The position numbers and the translations under genes were made by a program. Under the pieces are notes generated by a model. That model worked only from the letters and a program-made list of their open reading frames with translations. It was not told the DNA's origin and did not search any database. Positions 12,211 to 21,241 of a stretch of DNA of 28,333 bases are shown here, one piece after another. The stretch is from NCBI GenBank assembly GCA_032718475.1, contig JAUCBJ010006968.1, positions 1 to 28,333 of the forward strand, in the 5' to 3' direction. Position 1 is the stretch's first letter; every line of letters starts with the position of its first letter. The stretch is from Nemertoderma westbladi. Its lineage: Eukaryota; Xenacoelomorpha; Nemertodermatida; Nemertodermatidae.

Positions 12211-12218
12211 ATTTAATT

Positions 12219-12236
12219 ATTTACCTATAGGTAAAT
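12219..12236. repeat. 18-bp perfect palindrome
   Basis: ATTTACCTATAGGTAAAT is its own complement. It lies 8 bp after the ATTATTTACCGC hairpin and shares the TTTACC core. Confidence 0.85.
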
Positions 12237-12997
12237 GGGGATTATTGTTCTTGAATATTTGTACTGTGATAAATACTATTCTGGGGCATTTTATTTATTG
12301 AATGAGGAGCTACGCCTAGTAAAAATGACATCAAGTAATTAATAATCTTCAAATAAATAATATGTTCCAGAATATTGTGCATTTTTATTGAATATAATAA
12401 ATGGCCTGCCCTGTAGGCTGTAACGGATTCAAATACCTGCACTTTTTGGACGCCCATATCTCAGCTATTTCTCAACGACATTAATAGTTACTTACAAATT
12501 TGGAATACTTTCAACGACACCTTTCCATTGGTATCAACAAATCATAGCAAGGACGAAGAATAATTGCGGTGCGACAGGTGCAATAAGGACGAATAATAAT
12601 TGCGGTGCGACTGGTGCAATGTTTAATTACTTATTAACCAAGAATGACTGCGGTGCGACTGGTGCAATGTTTAATTACTTATTAAACAATAAATATCGTT
12701 TAATAATTTGAATTTATTATAATACAGTAATTTATTAGGATGATTTTAACAATAAAATTACACATTGTACGATAAATAAAACACGTTATTTACCTTTTCG
12801 CCCCTTGATCCGACAGATATCATAAAAGATCTCGGGACGAACGGTAAATAAAGCATATTTTATTTACCGCACAATAAATAGTTATTTAAGAAACAGTTTT
12901 TTCTAACTACATCTACTAACATACACTTAGATAATAGTCAATAGATAGATAATAGTTATTCTATAATGTGTTGACTTGCTTTTTCCTCTATGTTTAG
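12237..12997. other. Distal part of intron 1, repeat-like
   Basis: AT-rich sequence with no convincing gene. The 15-bp TTTTATTGTTAAAAT at 12153-12167 is exactly inverted at 12743-12757, suggesting a small element spanning 12.15-12.76 kb. Three copies of a 20-bp G+C-richer repeat lie at 12565-12668. The last bases (CTTTTTCCTCTATGTTTAG) form the polypyrimidine tract and acceptor of exon 2. Confidence 0.5.
12565..12668. repeat. Three direct copies of a 20-bp motif
   Basis: TGCGGTGCGACWGGTGCAAT occurs at 12565-12584, 12601-12620 and 12649-12668 (W is A in the first copy, T in the others). Spacing is 36 then 48 bp. Copies 2 and 3 also share the following GTTTAATTACTTATTAA. The G+C content contrasts with the AT-rich intron. 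Confidence 0.85.
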
Positions 12998-13209
12998 GTA
13001 ATTACTGCTTTGGATAAAACCTGGCACCCTGAACATTTCTCGTGCGCCCATTGCGGGGTTACATTTCTAGAAGACGGTTTCCATGAGTACAATGGGAAGG
13101 CTTACTGTCGTAACGATTACATTAACTTGTTTGCTCCCAAGTGTCTGGGGTGCGGGGAACCAATAATGGAGAATCATATGAATGCTTTAGGGGGCGAATG
13201 GCATCCAAG
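12998..13209 (+). CDS. PXN: Paxillin-family adaptor, coding exon 2 (rest of LIM2, start of LIM3)
   Basis: Residues 469-538 plus two bases of codon 539. The acceptor TGTTTAG|G keeps phase 0, and the protein reads ...[18 protein letters not shown], which restores the LIM2 zinc ligands split from exon 1. The second half of LIM2 follows (CAHC, then YCRND). LIM3 opens with CLGC and reaches WHP before the donor AAG|GTAATA, which splits an Arg codon after its second base. No ATG is needed at the start because this is an internal exon. Spacing between ligands is as expected for paxillin LIM domains, with no missing cysteine. The intron on its left contains a DNA transposon and the one on its right contains nested retrotransposons. 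Confidence 0.93.
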
Positions 13210-13440
13210 GTAATAATCATTGATATTATTTAGTTAATCATGTTTGTTATTTTTATTCAATATAATATGATCAGCATAATTTAATTAAAATAATATTATT
13301 AGAATAGACAGCTGCTCAATGCGAGGTAAAGTAGTTCCAATCGCAAAATAAATTAATTGCAAAACAAACAGACACATACTTATAAATTGTTACTATTAAT
13401 AAACATAGAAACAAGGAAAATAAGGTGGTAGTAACAATCA

Positions 13441-14031
13441 CCTCTAATCCACAACTCACCAGATGGTGAAACTGAGTTTTTCTCAATCCTGGCTGGTGTA
13501 CTGCAAGGCGACATATTAGCACCATTACTATTTGTAATTGTGCTGGATTACGCAATGAGGACGGCCACAAAGGGTGAAGATCTGGGATTCACACTTCAAG
13601 AACGCAGAAGTAGTAGATATCCGGCAACTACAGTCACAGACACCGACTTTGCGGATGACATCGCCCTGCTCTCTAATACGCTAGCAGATGCACAACTTCT
13701 AGTAAATAAAGTGGAGAGGGCTGCTAAGGAGGTTGGATTGCATATAAATGCTACAAAGACCGAATTCATGACTTTTAATGTTGATGGAAACTTGACAACC
13801 ATTGATAATAATCAACTAAGGAAGGTCGACAACTTCCAGTACCTTGGATCATGGATAGAGAGTAGCAAAAAGGACATAGAAGTTAGGAAAGCAAAGGCTT
13901 AGGTAGCTCTATCAAAAATGGATACCATCTGGAAATCAGATCTCTCCAGGCACCTGAAGACTAAGTTCTTTCGAGCCACAGTGGAAAGTGTATTTTTATA
14001 CGGGGGTGAGACCTGGACACGGACACTGACT
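13441..14031 (+). pseudogene. Retrotransposon A reverse transcriptase, 5' piece (interrupted by B)
   Basis: A 5'-truncated non-LTR retrotransposon in paxillin intron 2. The frame starting at 13441 reads PDGETEFF, then GVLQGDILAPLLF (a reverse-transcriptase palm motif), then TDFADDIALL, containing the FADD catalytic box with its two aspartates, then LHINATKTEFM and FLYGGETWT. A TAG at 13900-13902 replaces the tryptophan expected in this family. The palm domain is incomplete upstream, so the copy cannot be active. The frame is broken at 14031 by insertion of element B and resumes exactly at 15962. Clade not assigned; it is of the endonuclease/reverse-transcriptase type common in marine invertebrates. 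Confidence 0.85.
14021..14031. repeat. Target-site duplication of B, left copy
   Basis: GGACACTGACT, identical to 15951-15961. It marks the 5' insertion point within A's Thr-Leu-Thr codons. Confidence 0.92.
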
Positions 14032-15950
14032 CAAACAGACTACAGCGGCCAAGAATGCAGTTAAGGCTGCATCTAGGTCCCTGAACAGGCAGTACTCTGT
14101 TAATCTACAGGAGCTAATAAACCAACAGGTTGATGCCATCAATGATGCTGACGACAGCAGGCAATCATCCCAGGCATGGAAATCAATCAATCTGCTTACT
14201 GGGCAGAAAAGCCAACCAACCACCAAGGTTAAGGCTGAATCACCAGCCGATCGCCTCAATGGTTGGAAAGCCCACTTTGAAAAGCTCCTCAATAATGACA
14301 GGGTATTGCCTGATAACTTTATAGAAGTAAAAGTGTCTGAGTCTGTACTCCTAGATATTCCCATTGGCGGAAGTATTGCAGAAGTGAAGGCTGCTGCAAA
14401 GAGCATTAAGACCAATCGTGCCAGTGGAGTAGATGGTGTTCCCCCTGAGGTCTTTAAAATACCTGAGTGTTTAAAGCTCATCTATCCCATCATAGTAGAC
14501 ATGTACCGAACAACAAGAGTCCCACAACAAATGAAAACAAATAAGTTGGTGCCAGTTCCCAAGAAGGGCAACCTAACACTCTATGGTTCTTTTCGGGGAA
14601 TCTCATTGATCTCGATTGCTGCAAAGCTATACAATAGGATTCTATTAAATCGCATCAGGGATCCCATTGAGAGACTGCTCCGTGGAAATCAGAATGGGTT
14701 CCGTAAAGGTCGTGGGACCATGGAGCCCATTTTGGCACTTAGAAGGATAATTGAAGAATTATCAAAAAAGAAAGACAGGCATCTGGCTGTTATCTTTGTT
14801 GACTTCTTCAAGGCCTTTGATTCAGTCTCTCGCTCACGTATGTTCAGCATACTTTCATTATATGGGATTCCTGATGAAATTACTGCAGCAATCAGATCAG
14901 TATACGATGGTTCGACAACATTTGTGTCTACTGTTGACGGTGACACAGAACCATTTGAAGTGTTATGGGGCGTCCTCCGAGGAGACACACTTGCACCATT
15001 CTTGTTCATTATTGTGGTTGACTATGTTCTACGCATGTCCTTAGATCATCATAATGATGATGGGGTGATGATAACTCCACCTACTGGCTCCAGAAGTCGA
15101 GGAAATCCTGCCAAGTACCTAACTGATCTAGACTTTGCTGATGACTTAGGAGTACTCTCAGAATCATTAGAGGGAGCCCAACGGCTCCTCAGCTCATTAG
15201 AACATGCTGCTTCTAGTGTTGGTCTTTTTATTAACTCCAGAAAGACCAAAATTCTGACCGTTAACTTTGAAAGTCCTCAGCAAGTCTCTGATCGGATGAG
15301 CATAAGCTCAAAGGATGGTATGCTTGAGCATGTGGACGACTTCTGTTACCTGTGATCATGGATCCGGAAGTCAGGTGAGGACCTTCGAATACGTAAGGGA
15401 AAGGCATGGGCAGCCTTGAATAGGCTTTCCAGGATTTGGAAGTCACCGAGAATTAATCGGAAACTTAAGGTCCGATTATTTAGAGCAGCAGTAGTTCCAG
15501 TACTCCTCTACGGGAGTCCATGCTGGGCTCTAACTGCTGAGGACACCAAATCTCTGGATGGCACATTCACAAGAATGCTACGCCGGGTTCATTGTGTCAA
15601 GTACAATGCACACATCTCCAACCAGACACTATATAACATTGGAGGTGTCTCATTGGTTCCCCCAAGCTTGACACAAGAACAAAATCGCCTCCGCTTTGCA
15701 GGACATTGCTTTCGCCGTATTTCGGTGCATAATCTTGTACTTTGGCAGCCTCATGGAGTGAATAAGCATGGTGGACAGCCCATGACTTTCTTGAGACGCA
15801 TCTTAAAGGACACTGGCTTTAAAGATGCGGATGATCTAGCAAATGTCATGGGTGATAGGGAGTTGTGGCGGTGCAATTTTGTTGACAAGCCGGCACAGCA
15901 TTCTTAAAAATGCAGCTGCAATGCAGCATGCCGATCCTAGTAGTAGTAGT
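14032..15950 (+). mobile_element. Retrotransposon B, 5'-truncated, nested inside A
   Basis: A 1.9-kb non-LTR retrotransposon inserted into A. The 11-bp duplication GGACACTGACT (14021-14031 and 15951-15961) flanks it exactly. Its 3' end is (TAG)4 at 15938-15949, so A and B share the same tail type. The protein differs from A's by roughly half its residues, so B is a different family of the same clade. Only one stop interrupts its frame and the target duplication is unmutated, so B is younger than A. Confidence 0.92.
14033..15907 (+). pseudogene. Retrotransposon B reverse transcriptase ORF with one in-frame stop
   Basis: One frame runs 14033-15907, broken only by TGA at 15353-15355. Upstream is a linker (QAWKSINLLTGQK, then NGWKAHFEKLL), then RT motifs in order: ASGVDGVPPEVFK, KLVPVPKKG, FRGISLISIAAKLYNRILL, QNGFRKGRGT, VIFVDFFKAFDSVSR (catalytic Asp), GVLRGDTLAPFLF, and LDFADDLGVL with the FADD active-site box. 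After the stop come LLYGSPCWALT, LRFAGHCFRR and a C-terminal tail ending QHS. The N-terminal endonuclease is missing, which is the usual 5' truncation. Translation would need readthrough of the TGA, so it is probably inactive. There is no ATG at the start because the element is truncated. Confidence 0.9.
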
Positions 15951-15961
15951 GGACACTGACT
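15951..15961. repeat. Target-site duplication of B, right copy
   Basis: GGACACTGACT directly after the (TAG)4T tail of B; the right-hand partner of 14021-14031. Confidence 0.92.
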
Positions 15962-16327
15962 AAATCACTTGAACAACGAATTGATGGTTGCTACCCAAGA
16001 CTACTAAGGGCCGCCCTAAACATCAGCTGGGGACAACACATGACAAATGCCGAGCTTAATGGTACAATACCACCTGTATCAACCACCCTCCGTGAACGCA
16101 GATTACGATTCAGTGGGCACTGCTGGTGAAGTAAAGATGAGGTCATACCAGATCTACTTTTCTGGCAACCAACTCATGGAAAGCGTAGTCGTGGACGACC
16201 GGCCATAACATATATAGATCAACTTGAAAAGGATACTGAACTTGGTAGAAACGAAATTGCGACAACTATGGAGAATCGGGAAGCCTCGAAGGATCTCATT
16301 TCCACTGTTCGAGTTCGCTCGACTTAG
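15962..16327 (+). pseudogene. Retrotransposon A, 3' piece of the same ORF
   Basis: This continues A after element B. With B and one target-duplication copy removed, the Leu-Thr codons at the junction run in frame into KSLEQRIDG. It reads RLLRAALNISWGQHMTNAEL, then RRLRFSGHCW, then a TGA (16127-16129), then LLFWQPTHGKRSRGRPAITY. This C-terminal region follows the reverse transcriptase in such elements and often carries a His/Cys pattern. The frame ends in the element's own (TAG)5 tail, which supplies the stop codon. Confidence 0.8.
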
Positions 16328-16342
16328 TAGTAGTAGTAGTAA
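16325..16342 (+). repeat. (TAG)5 tail of retrotransposon A
   Basis: Five in-phase TAG units followed by TAA end element A. The first TAG is also the ORF's stop codon. A target duplication for A is not clear; the ACTATTA found both after the tail and near 13392 is too short to rely on. Confidence 0.75.
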
Positions 16343-16617
16343 CTATTATCAAAGCCAGCAAAAATATCGCATCGGGAAAATCCAAAACAATAGTCACATT
16401 TTAGAAAAGAACCACGTATAGTAATAGTATGTAGGAAAAAGGTCCAAAATCTCTGAGCTCAAAAACGATATAGAGATTTAAAGAAAAAACAATTAAGAAC
16501 AGAAATAGATAAGAGAAATAGAAAAACAGAAATAGATAAAAAGATGTACAAATAACAGGAATGTTATACGTACGTATTAATTTAAAAATTAACATATTGT
16601 TTGCTCTACTTGTTTAG
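16343..16617. other. End of intron 2, purine-rich, no gene
   Basis: This AT-rich stretch contains AGAAATAGATAA-type imperfect repeats at about 16498-16545 and ends in the TTGCTCTACTTGTTTAG acceptor of exon 3. Nothing else is recognisable. Confidence 0.6.
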
Positions 16618-16900
16618 GTGTTTCGTTTGCGCCGATTGTTTGCTTCCGTTCAACGGGGGTTCCTTCTACGAACACCGTGGACGCGCTTACTGCGAGCAAC
16701 ACTATCATGAACTCAGAGGTTCCGTGTGTTACCAATGCCAACAACCAATCACAGGCCGTTGCGTTACAGCTATGTACAGGAAGTTCCATCCAGAACATTT
16801 CGTCTGCTCCTTCTGCCACAAACAACTGAATAAGGGAACCTTTAAGGACCATTCCGATAAACCATACTGCCATCCTTGTTTTGTGAAACTATTTGGCTGA
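16618..16900 (+). CDS. PXN: Paxillin-family adaptor, coding exon 3 (rest of LIM3, LIM4, stop)
   Basis: The acceptor TGTTTAG|G supplies the last base of Arg539, and the protein continues [14 protein letters not shown]3 is completed through YCEQHYH. LIM4 runs from CYQC through [11 protein letters not shown] to YCHPC. The C-terminus KLFG* matches the short KLF-type tail of paxillins, so the gene ends naturally at TGA (16898-16900), giving about 632 residues against roughly 560-590 in vertebrate paxillin. The extra length is in the N-terminal linker. All three exons join without a stop or frameshift, so the gene looks functional despite its repeat-filled introns. The stop codon lies inside an 11-bp inverted repeat, described separately. 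Confidence 0.94.
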
Positions 16901-16920
16901 TAGATCTGCCAGCCAAATAG
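16889..16920 (+). promoter_or_regulatory. Perfect hairpin across the paxillin stop codon
   Basis: CTATTTGGCTG (16889-16899) and CAGCCAAATAG (16910-16920) are exact complements around a 10-base loop. The TGA stop is at the top of the left arm. In the mRNA this would place the terminating ribosome in a stable stem. Whether it affects termination, readthrough or mRNA stability is inference. Confidence 0.6.
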
Positions 16921-17186
16921 ATTCCCTTACACTGCCAACGAGTTTCATAAAATTATATGAATGGAAGATAAAACTTATCATCTTTTTCTCGTAAAACTAT
17001 TTTTACGTCAGATAGAGTTTTTTTAATCAAATTATTGTAATTATCTATTCTTTTTTGACGAAGTGAAACCTTTAAGTTTAACTTAGAAGAATTCCTTTAT
17101 AATAATATGTCAGTCTATAATATCCGATTATCTAGGCTTATTAACTCAAAAAACTATATTAACAGAACAGCAATACAGTAGCACAA
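16901..17186 (+). other. Likely paxillin 3' UTR and flank
   Basis: AT-rich sequence after the stop codon. No canonical AATAAA was found close to the stop; AT-rich variants such as ATTATA or TATAAT might serve. No ORF or RNA gene seen. Confidence 0.4.
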
Positions 17187-17336
17187 TGCAATCCTAAATC
17201 TGGCCATCACCAAGTACCTACATCCAGATTCTTGTCTGCAATCCTAAATCTGGCCATCACCAAGTACCTACATCCAGACTCTTGTCTGCAATCCTAAATC
17301 TGGCCATCACCAAGTACCTACATCCAGACTCTTGTC
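17187..17336. repeat. 50-bp tandem repeat, three copies
   Basis: Units start TGCAATCCTAAATCTGGCCA at 17187, 17237 and 17287 and end in CTTGTC. Copies differ at one or two bases (CCAGATT versus CCAGACT; the last base). Confidence 0.95.
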
Positions 17337-17648
17337 CTCCCATGCCGTTATACCGGTACTTTATTATTATATTTTCTTAGGTCCAATATTCAAAAAACAA
17401 AGATCTTTATGATTAAATGTTTATCTTTGTGGCGATATTTTTGCAAATATTCTTTCTACTGGTTGTTTACAGGTTTATATTATTCGCGTTTTTTCAAGTT
17501 TGTAAAATTTAAACGCGGTTGGCTATTTTTAGAAAATCTGTAACGATTTGTAAGTTTTACAGAATATCAGAGACCTGCCACTCCTCGACAACCAAAACCA
17601 TGACGGCCCTCAGAAGCCCAACGCACTGGCCCCCACAGCACTCTGTCT
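17337..17648. other. Spacer without a gene
   Basis: AT-rich sequence with one TACCGGTA motif at about 17351, becoming C-rich after 17575. Only spurious open frames spill in from the minisatellite. Confidence 0.5.
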
Positions 17649-19437
17649 GGAACTCCCCTCCATCCCTCCCCATGTAACCCTAGCCACACCCCTCCCCAAG
17701 GCACTCCAACCCCACCCCTCCCCATGACACCCCAATCCCACCCCACCCCATGGCACCCAAAACCCACCCCAAACCCACCCCTTCCCATGGCACCCCAACC
17801 CCACCCCTCCCCATGGCACCCCAATCCCACCCCACCCCATGGCACCCAAAACCCACCCCAACCCCACCCCGTCCCATGGCACCCCAACCCCACCCCTCCC
17901 AATGGCACCCCAATCCCACCCCACCCCATGGCACCCAAAACCCACCCCAACCCCACCCCGTCCCATGGCACCCCAACCCCACCCCTCCCCATGGCACCCC
18001 AACCCCACCCCAACCCCACCCCAACCCCACCCACCCCATGGGACCCCAACCCCACCCCTCCCCATGGCACCCCAACCCCATCCCTCCCCATGGCACCCAA
18101 CCCCACCCCAACCCCACCCAACCCCACCCAACCCCACCCACCCCATGGGACCCCAACCCAACCCCTCCCCATGGCACCCTAACCCCACCCCTCCCCATGG
18201 CACCCCAACCACACCCCTCCCCATGGCATCCCAACTCCACCAATCTCCATGGCACCCAAAACCCACCCCAACCCCACCCCTTCCCATAGCACCCCAACAC
18301 CACCCCTCCCCATGGCACCCCAACCCCACCCCTTCCCATAGCACCCCAACGCCACCCCTCCCCATGGCACCCCAACCCCACCCCTTCCCATGGCACCCCA
18401 ACCCCACCACTCCCCAGGGCACCCTAACCCCACCCCTCCCCATGGCACCCCAACCACACCCCTCCCCATGGCATCCCAACTCCACCAATCTCCATGGCAC
18501 CCCAACCCCACCCCAACCCCACCCCGTCCCATGGCACCCCAACCCCACCCCTCCCCATGGCACCCCAATCCCACCCCACCCCATGGCACCCAAAACCCAC
18601 CCCAACCCCACCCCGTCCCATGGCACCCCAACCCCACCCCTCCCCATGGCACCCCAACACCACCCCTCCCCATGGCACCCAACCCCACCCCTCCCCATGG
18701 CACCCCAACCCCATCCCTCCCCATGGCACCCCAACCCCACCCCTCCCCGTGGCACCCCAACCCCACCCCTCCCCATGGCACCCCAACCCCACCCCTCCCC
18801 ATGGCATCACAACTCCACCACTCTCCATGGCACCCAAAACCCACCCCAACCCCACCCCTCCCCATGGCACCCCAACCCCATCCCTCCCCATGGCACCCCA
18901 ACCCCACCCCTCCCCATGGCATCCCAACTCCACCACTCTCCATGGCACCCAAAACCCACCCCAACCCCACCCCTCCCCATGGCACCCCAACCCCACCCCT
19001 CCACATGGCATCCCAACTCCACCACACTCCATGGCAACCCAATCCCACCCCTAACGCCACCCCTCCCCATGGCACCCCAACCCCACCCCTCCCCATAGCA
19101 CCCCAAACCCACCCCACCCCATGGCACCCCAAATCCACCACTCTCCGTGGCACCAAAAACCCACCCTAACCCCACCCCTCCCCATGGCACCCCTACCCCA
19201 CCCCTCCCCATGGCATCCTAACTCCACCACTCTCCATGGCAACCCAATCCCACCCCTAACGCCACCCCTCCCCATGGCACCACAACCCCACCCCTCCCCA
19301 TGGCACCCCAACCACACCCCTCCCCATGGCACCCCAACCCCACCCCTCCCCATGGCACCCCAACCCCCCACCCCTTCCCATGGCACCCCAACCCCACCCC
19401 TTCCCATGGCACCCCAACCCCACCCCTTGCCCACCAT
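17649..19437. repeat. 26-bp C-rich minisatellite with G-quadruplex strand, about 65-70 units
   Basis: The common unit is CACCCCAACCCCACCCC followed by TCCCCATGG (26 bp), with length variants that insert AAAACCCACCCC or extra AACCCCACCC blocks, giving a higher-order patchwork. The + strand is almost free of G except in CCATGG. The minus strand of the common unit reads GGGGAGGGGTGGGGTTGGGG, four runs of four G with loops of 1, 1 and 2 bases, a canonical G-quadruplex. Because 26 is not a multiple of 3 and stops are rare, all frames stay open for hundreds of codons on both strands (up to 419 codons at 17839-19098). These are Pro/His/Thr- or Gly/Trp/Val-repeat artefacts, not genes. Confidence 0.95.
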
Positions 19438-19540
19438 CCATTAGACCAGGGTCCCTAGAATCCACCTCCCCACACAACCCACCCAGCCCACCTGTCCCGT
19501 CAACCACTAACTCAGCCAGACATCCCGACCATAGATTTAA

Positions 19541-19561
19541 CCCCCCCCCCCCCCCCCCCCC
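19541..19561. repeat. Run of 21 cytosines
   Basis: An uninterrupted C21 tract just past the minisatellite, preceded by a C-rich transitional stretch from 19438. Length is likely variable and prone to sequencing error. Confidence 0.95.
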
Positions 19562-20042
19562 TAAGAACCTCATCATAATCACTCGATCCTCCACTTAACT
19601 TATATAAGTTAATTTAGAATATTACAATATAAATGTAGATTTAAAGTTTATGACATAACTGGTGTATAAAACCAGATTACATAGGTGCTGAAATTATTTG
19701 GAAATAGAATTATATTGAATAGTGTTGGCTAATTAATTAATTCAGATATATTTTTCTTTATTTATATCTAAATTTTGTCATTAAGACTGTAGTATATTTA
19801 ACTATTAGTTTAAATTATTAGCTTTGTAAATAAAACTATTGTCAACATATAATCGATAAAGTAATAACAAAAGAAAGATAAACTATCTTCATTTTTTCAA
19901 TAAAATATTTAATATAATTTATATTAAATTACAATGAACGTTGTTATTGATACAAATACGATACTTAATTAAAAATGGAAAGGATTAATCCTAAACGAGA
20001 ATTCGCATTTATTCATTATTTTCTTTGAAATATCGCCAAATT
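19562..20042. other. AT-rich spacer, no gene
   Basis: Strongly AT-rich with no ORF, RNA gene or long repeat. It separates the C-rich minisatellite from the hairpin array. Confidence 0.6.
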
Positions 20043-20304
20043 ACCAATAGTACTAGGGTTTTGGGCGGCTCGACCCTACTACTATTGGTAGTAGTAGGGT
20101 CGAGCCGCCCAAGACCCTACTACTATTGGTAGTAGTAGGGTCGAGCCGCCAAAGACCCTACTACTATTGGTAGTAGTAGGGTCGAGCCGCCCAAGACCCT
20201 ACTACTATTGGTAGTAGTAGGGTCGAGCCGCCCAAGACCCTACTACTATTGGTAGTAGTAGGGTCGAGCCGCCCAAGACCCTACTACTATTGGTAGTAGT
20301 AGGG
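20043..20304. repeat. Array of 41-bp hairpin units (about 5.7 copies plus an inverted copy)
   Basis: Units begin GACCC at 20072, 20113, 20154, 20195, 20236 and 20277, exactly 41 bp apart. Each contains GACCCTACTACTA, a TTGG loop and the exact complement, a 13-bp stem (14 bp in the first), joined by the linker GAGCCGCCCAA. Left of the array, 20043-20073 is an inverted copy of the half-unit with two mismatches. Read on the minus strand the array is open and forms the C-terminal codons (20205-20304) of the gag-like frame, so it has probably replaced that gene's true 3' part. Confidence 0.95.
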
Positions 20305-21053
20305 GCCTCTCGTCTATGCTGTTCGGCCTGCCGTTCGGCCTCTTGTCTATGTTGTTCAGCCTCCTGTTTGCGTTGTTCGACCTGCCGTTCGGCCGCTTGT
20401 TTGGCCTCTCGCTTTTGCATTTCGGCGGCTAATATATCTTGCTCGGTTCGCAGTTGAACATACTCATCTTCCATCCGAGCTTTGAGGGCTAATGCCTTCT
20501 GTTCTCGTAGCTGGTCTCGGAGTGGCTGACCTCCTTGAGAGCTGTGTGCTGAACCGGACACCGCGCTCCTAGCACTGGAGTGCTGGTTCCTGGAGGACCC
20601 CGTTCTCTTTCGATGTATTGCTGTCCTGGTGCTGGAGGTTCGCACTGATTCTGCATCTGTTCTTTCCGCTCTCTTGTAGTACTGTTCTTCGTAGCCTCTC
20701 ACAAGGCTTAGGGTTCTCCGGTGTTGTTTGCGGAACTCATCTAGATGTACAACATGTTCTTCTAACCTGGGGTAGTTTACCTGATCGGTGGAGGGAACGA
20801 GTTCTTGATACGCCTGTATCATCCTCTCATATCGTTGTAAGATACTTCAAATATTCTGAAGCTGAGTTTGTATCTCGTTGAGGGGAGTTTCGACTCTCTT
20901 GAGTTGTTTCTCTATACGTTGATACGCTCGAGTGACTCCACCTTTGAGAGCGCCTAGTCGACGGGTCATGTTCGTGACATTTGGTACCTCGTCGGCTTCC
21001 GAGTCTGTGTGGGTGTCCATCTCGTCGGTTTCGGAGACGTTGTTCGTTGTCAT
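20205..21053 (-). pseudogene. Gag-like protein of an LTR retrotransposon (BEL/Pao-like), broken
   Basis: One minus-strand frame from ATG at 21053 to the stop at 20205, interrupted by a TGA at 20849-20847. An acidic N-terminus (ETDEMDTHTDSEADE) is followed by TRRLGALKGGVTRAYQRIEK, resembling the basic helix near the start of BEL/Pao Gag proteins. Helical segments follow the TGA (ILQRYERMIQAYQEL, RLEEHVVHLDEF), then a Ser/Arg-rich hinge, then a coiled coil of QAAERQVEQRKQEAEQ type with repeated AERQAEQHR. From about 20304 the frame runs into the 41-bp hairpin array, so the natural C-terminus, protease and reverse transcriptase are absent. The ATG overlaps the stop of the ORF before it (ATGA). 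Family assignment is by motif resemblance only; a host coiled-coil protein is the alternative. Confidence 0.5.
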
Positions 21054-21241
21054 TCTAGCGCCTCATTGATAGCGAGATATGCGATGTCGTAGAATAGTTC
21101 TTCGTAGCTCTCGTACTCGGCTTGGATTACTCGAACGGTAATCCTGAATCGTCCGACGTTCGTTCCTTGTACTTCAACCTCGACGTGCCAGATTCCTGGC
21201 TCAACTTGAATTATGTCAATGGGTGTGATCGATACTTCCAT
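21050..21241 (-). CDS. Small ORF, 63 residues, unknown function
   Basis: Not recognised. The protein starts MEVSITPIDIIQVEPGIWH, alternates hydrophobic and polar residues as in beta-strands (HVEVEVQGTNVGRFRITVRV), and ends in an acidic helix-like stretch. Its TGA overlaps the ATG of the gag-like frame by four bases (ATGA), and its own start lies 26 bases inside the upstream ORF. The tight packing suggests the three ORFs belong to one element and might be translated by reinitiation or frameshifting. It may instead be a remnant of a single frameshifted protein. Confidence 0.4.
   Translation of the reverse strand: MEVSITPIDIIQVEPGIWHVEVEVQGTNVGRFRITVRVIQAEYESYEELFYDIAYLAINEALE

Noticed and set aside
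12242-12457. 71-codon minus-strand frame in intron 1
   Set aside because: AT-rich repeat-like DNA, no protein-like pattern and no splice context.
13380-13440. Target duplication for retrotransposon A
   Set aside because: Only ACTATTA is shared with the sequence after A's tail; this is too short and AT-rich to call.
16224-16421. 65-codon frame at the end of element A
   Set aside because: It is out of frame with A's real coding sequence, which reads through the same bases.
17567-19594. Many long open frames (up to 419 codons) on both strands
   Set aside because: They are translations of the 26-bp minisatellite in every frame, with no unique sequence or gene structure.
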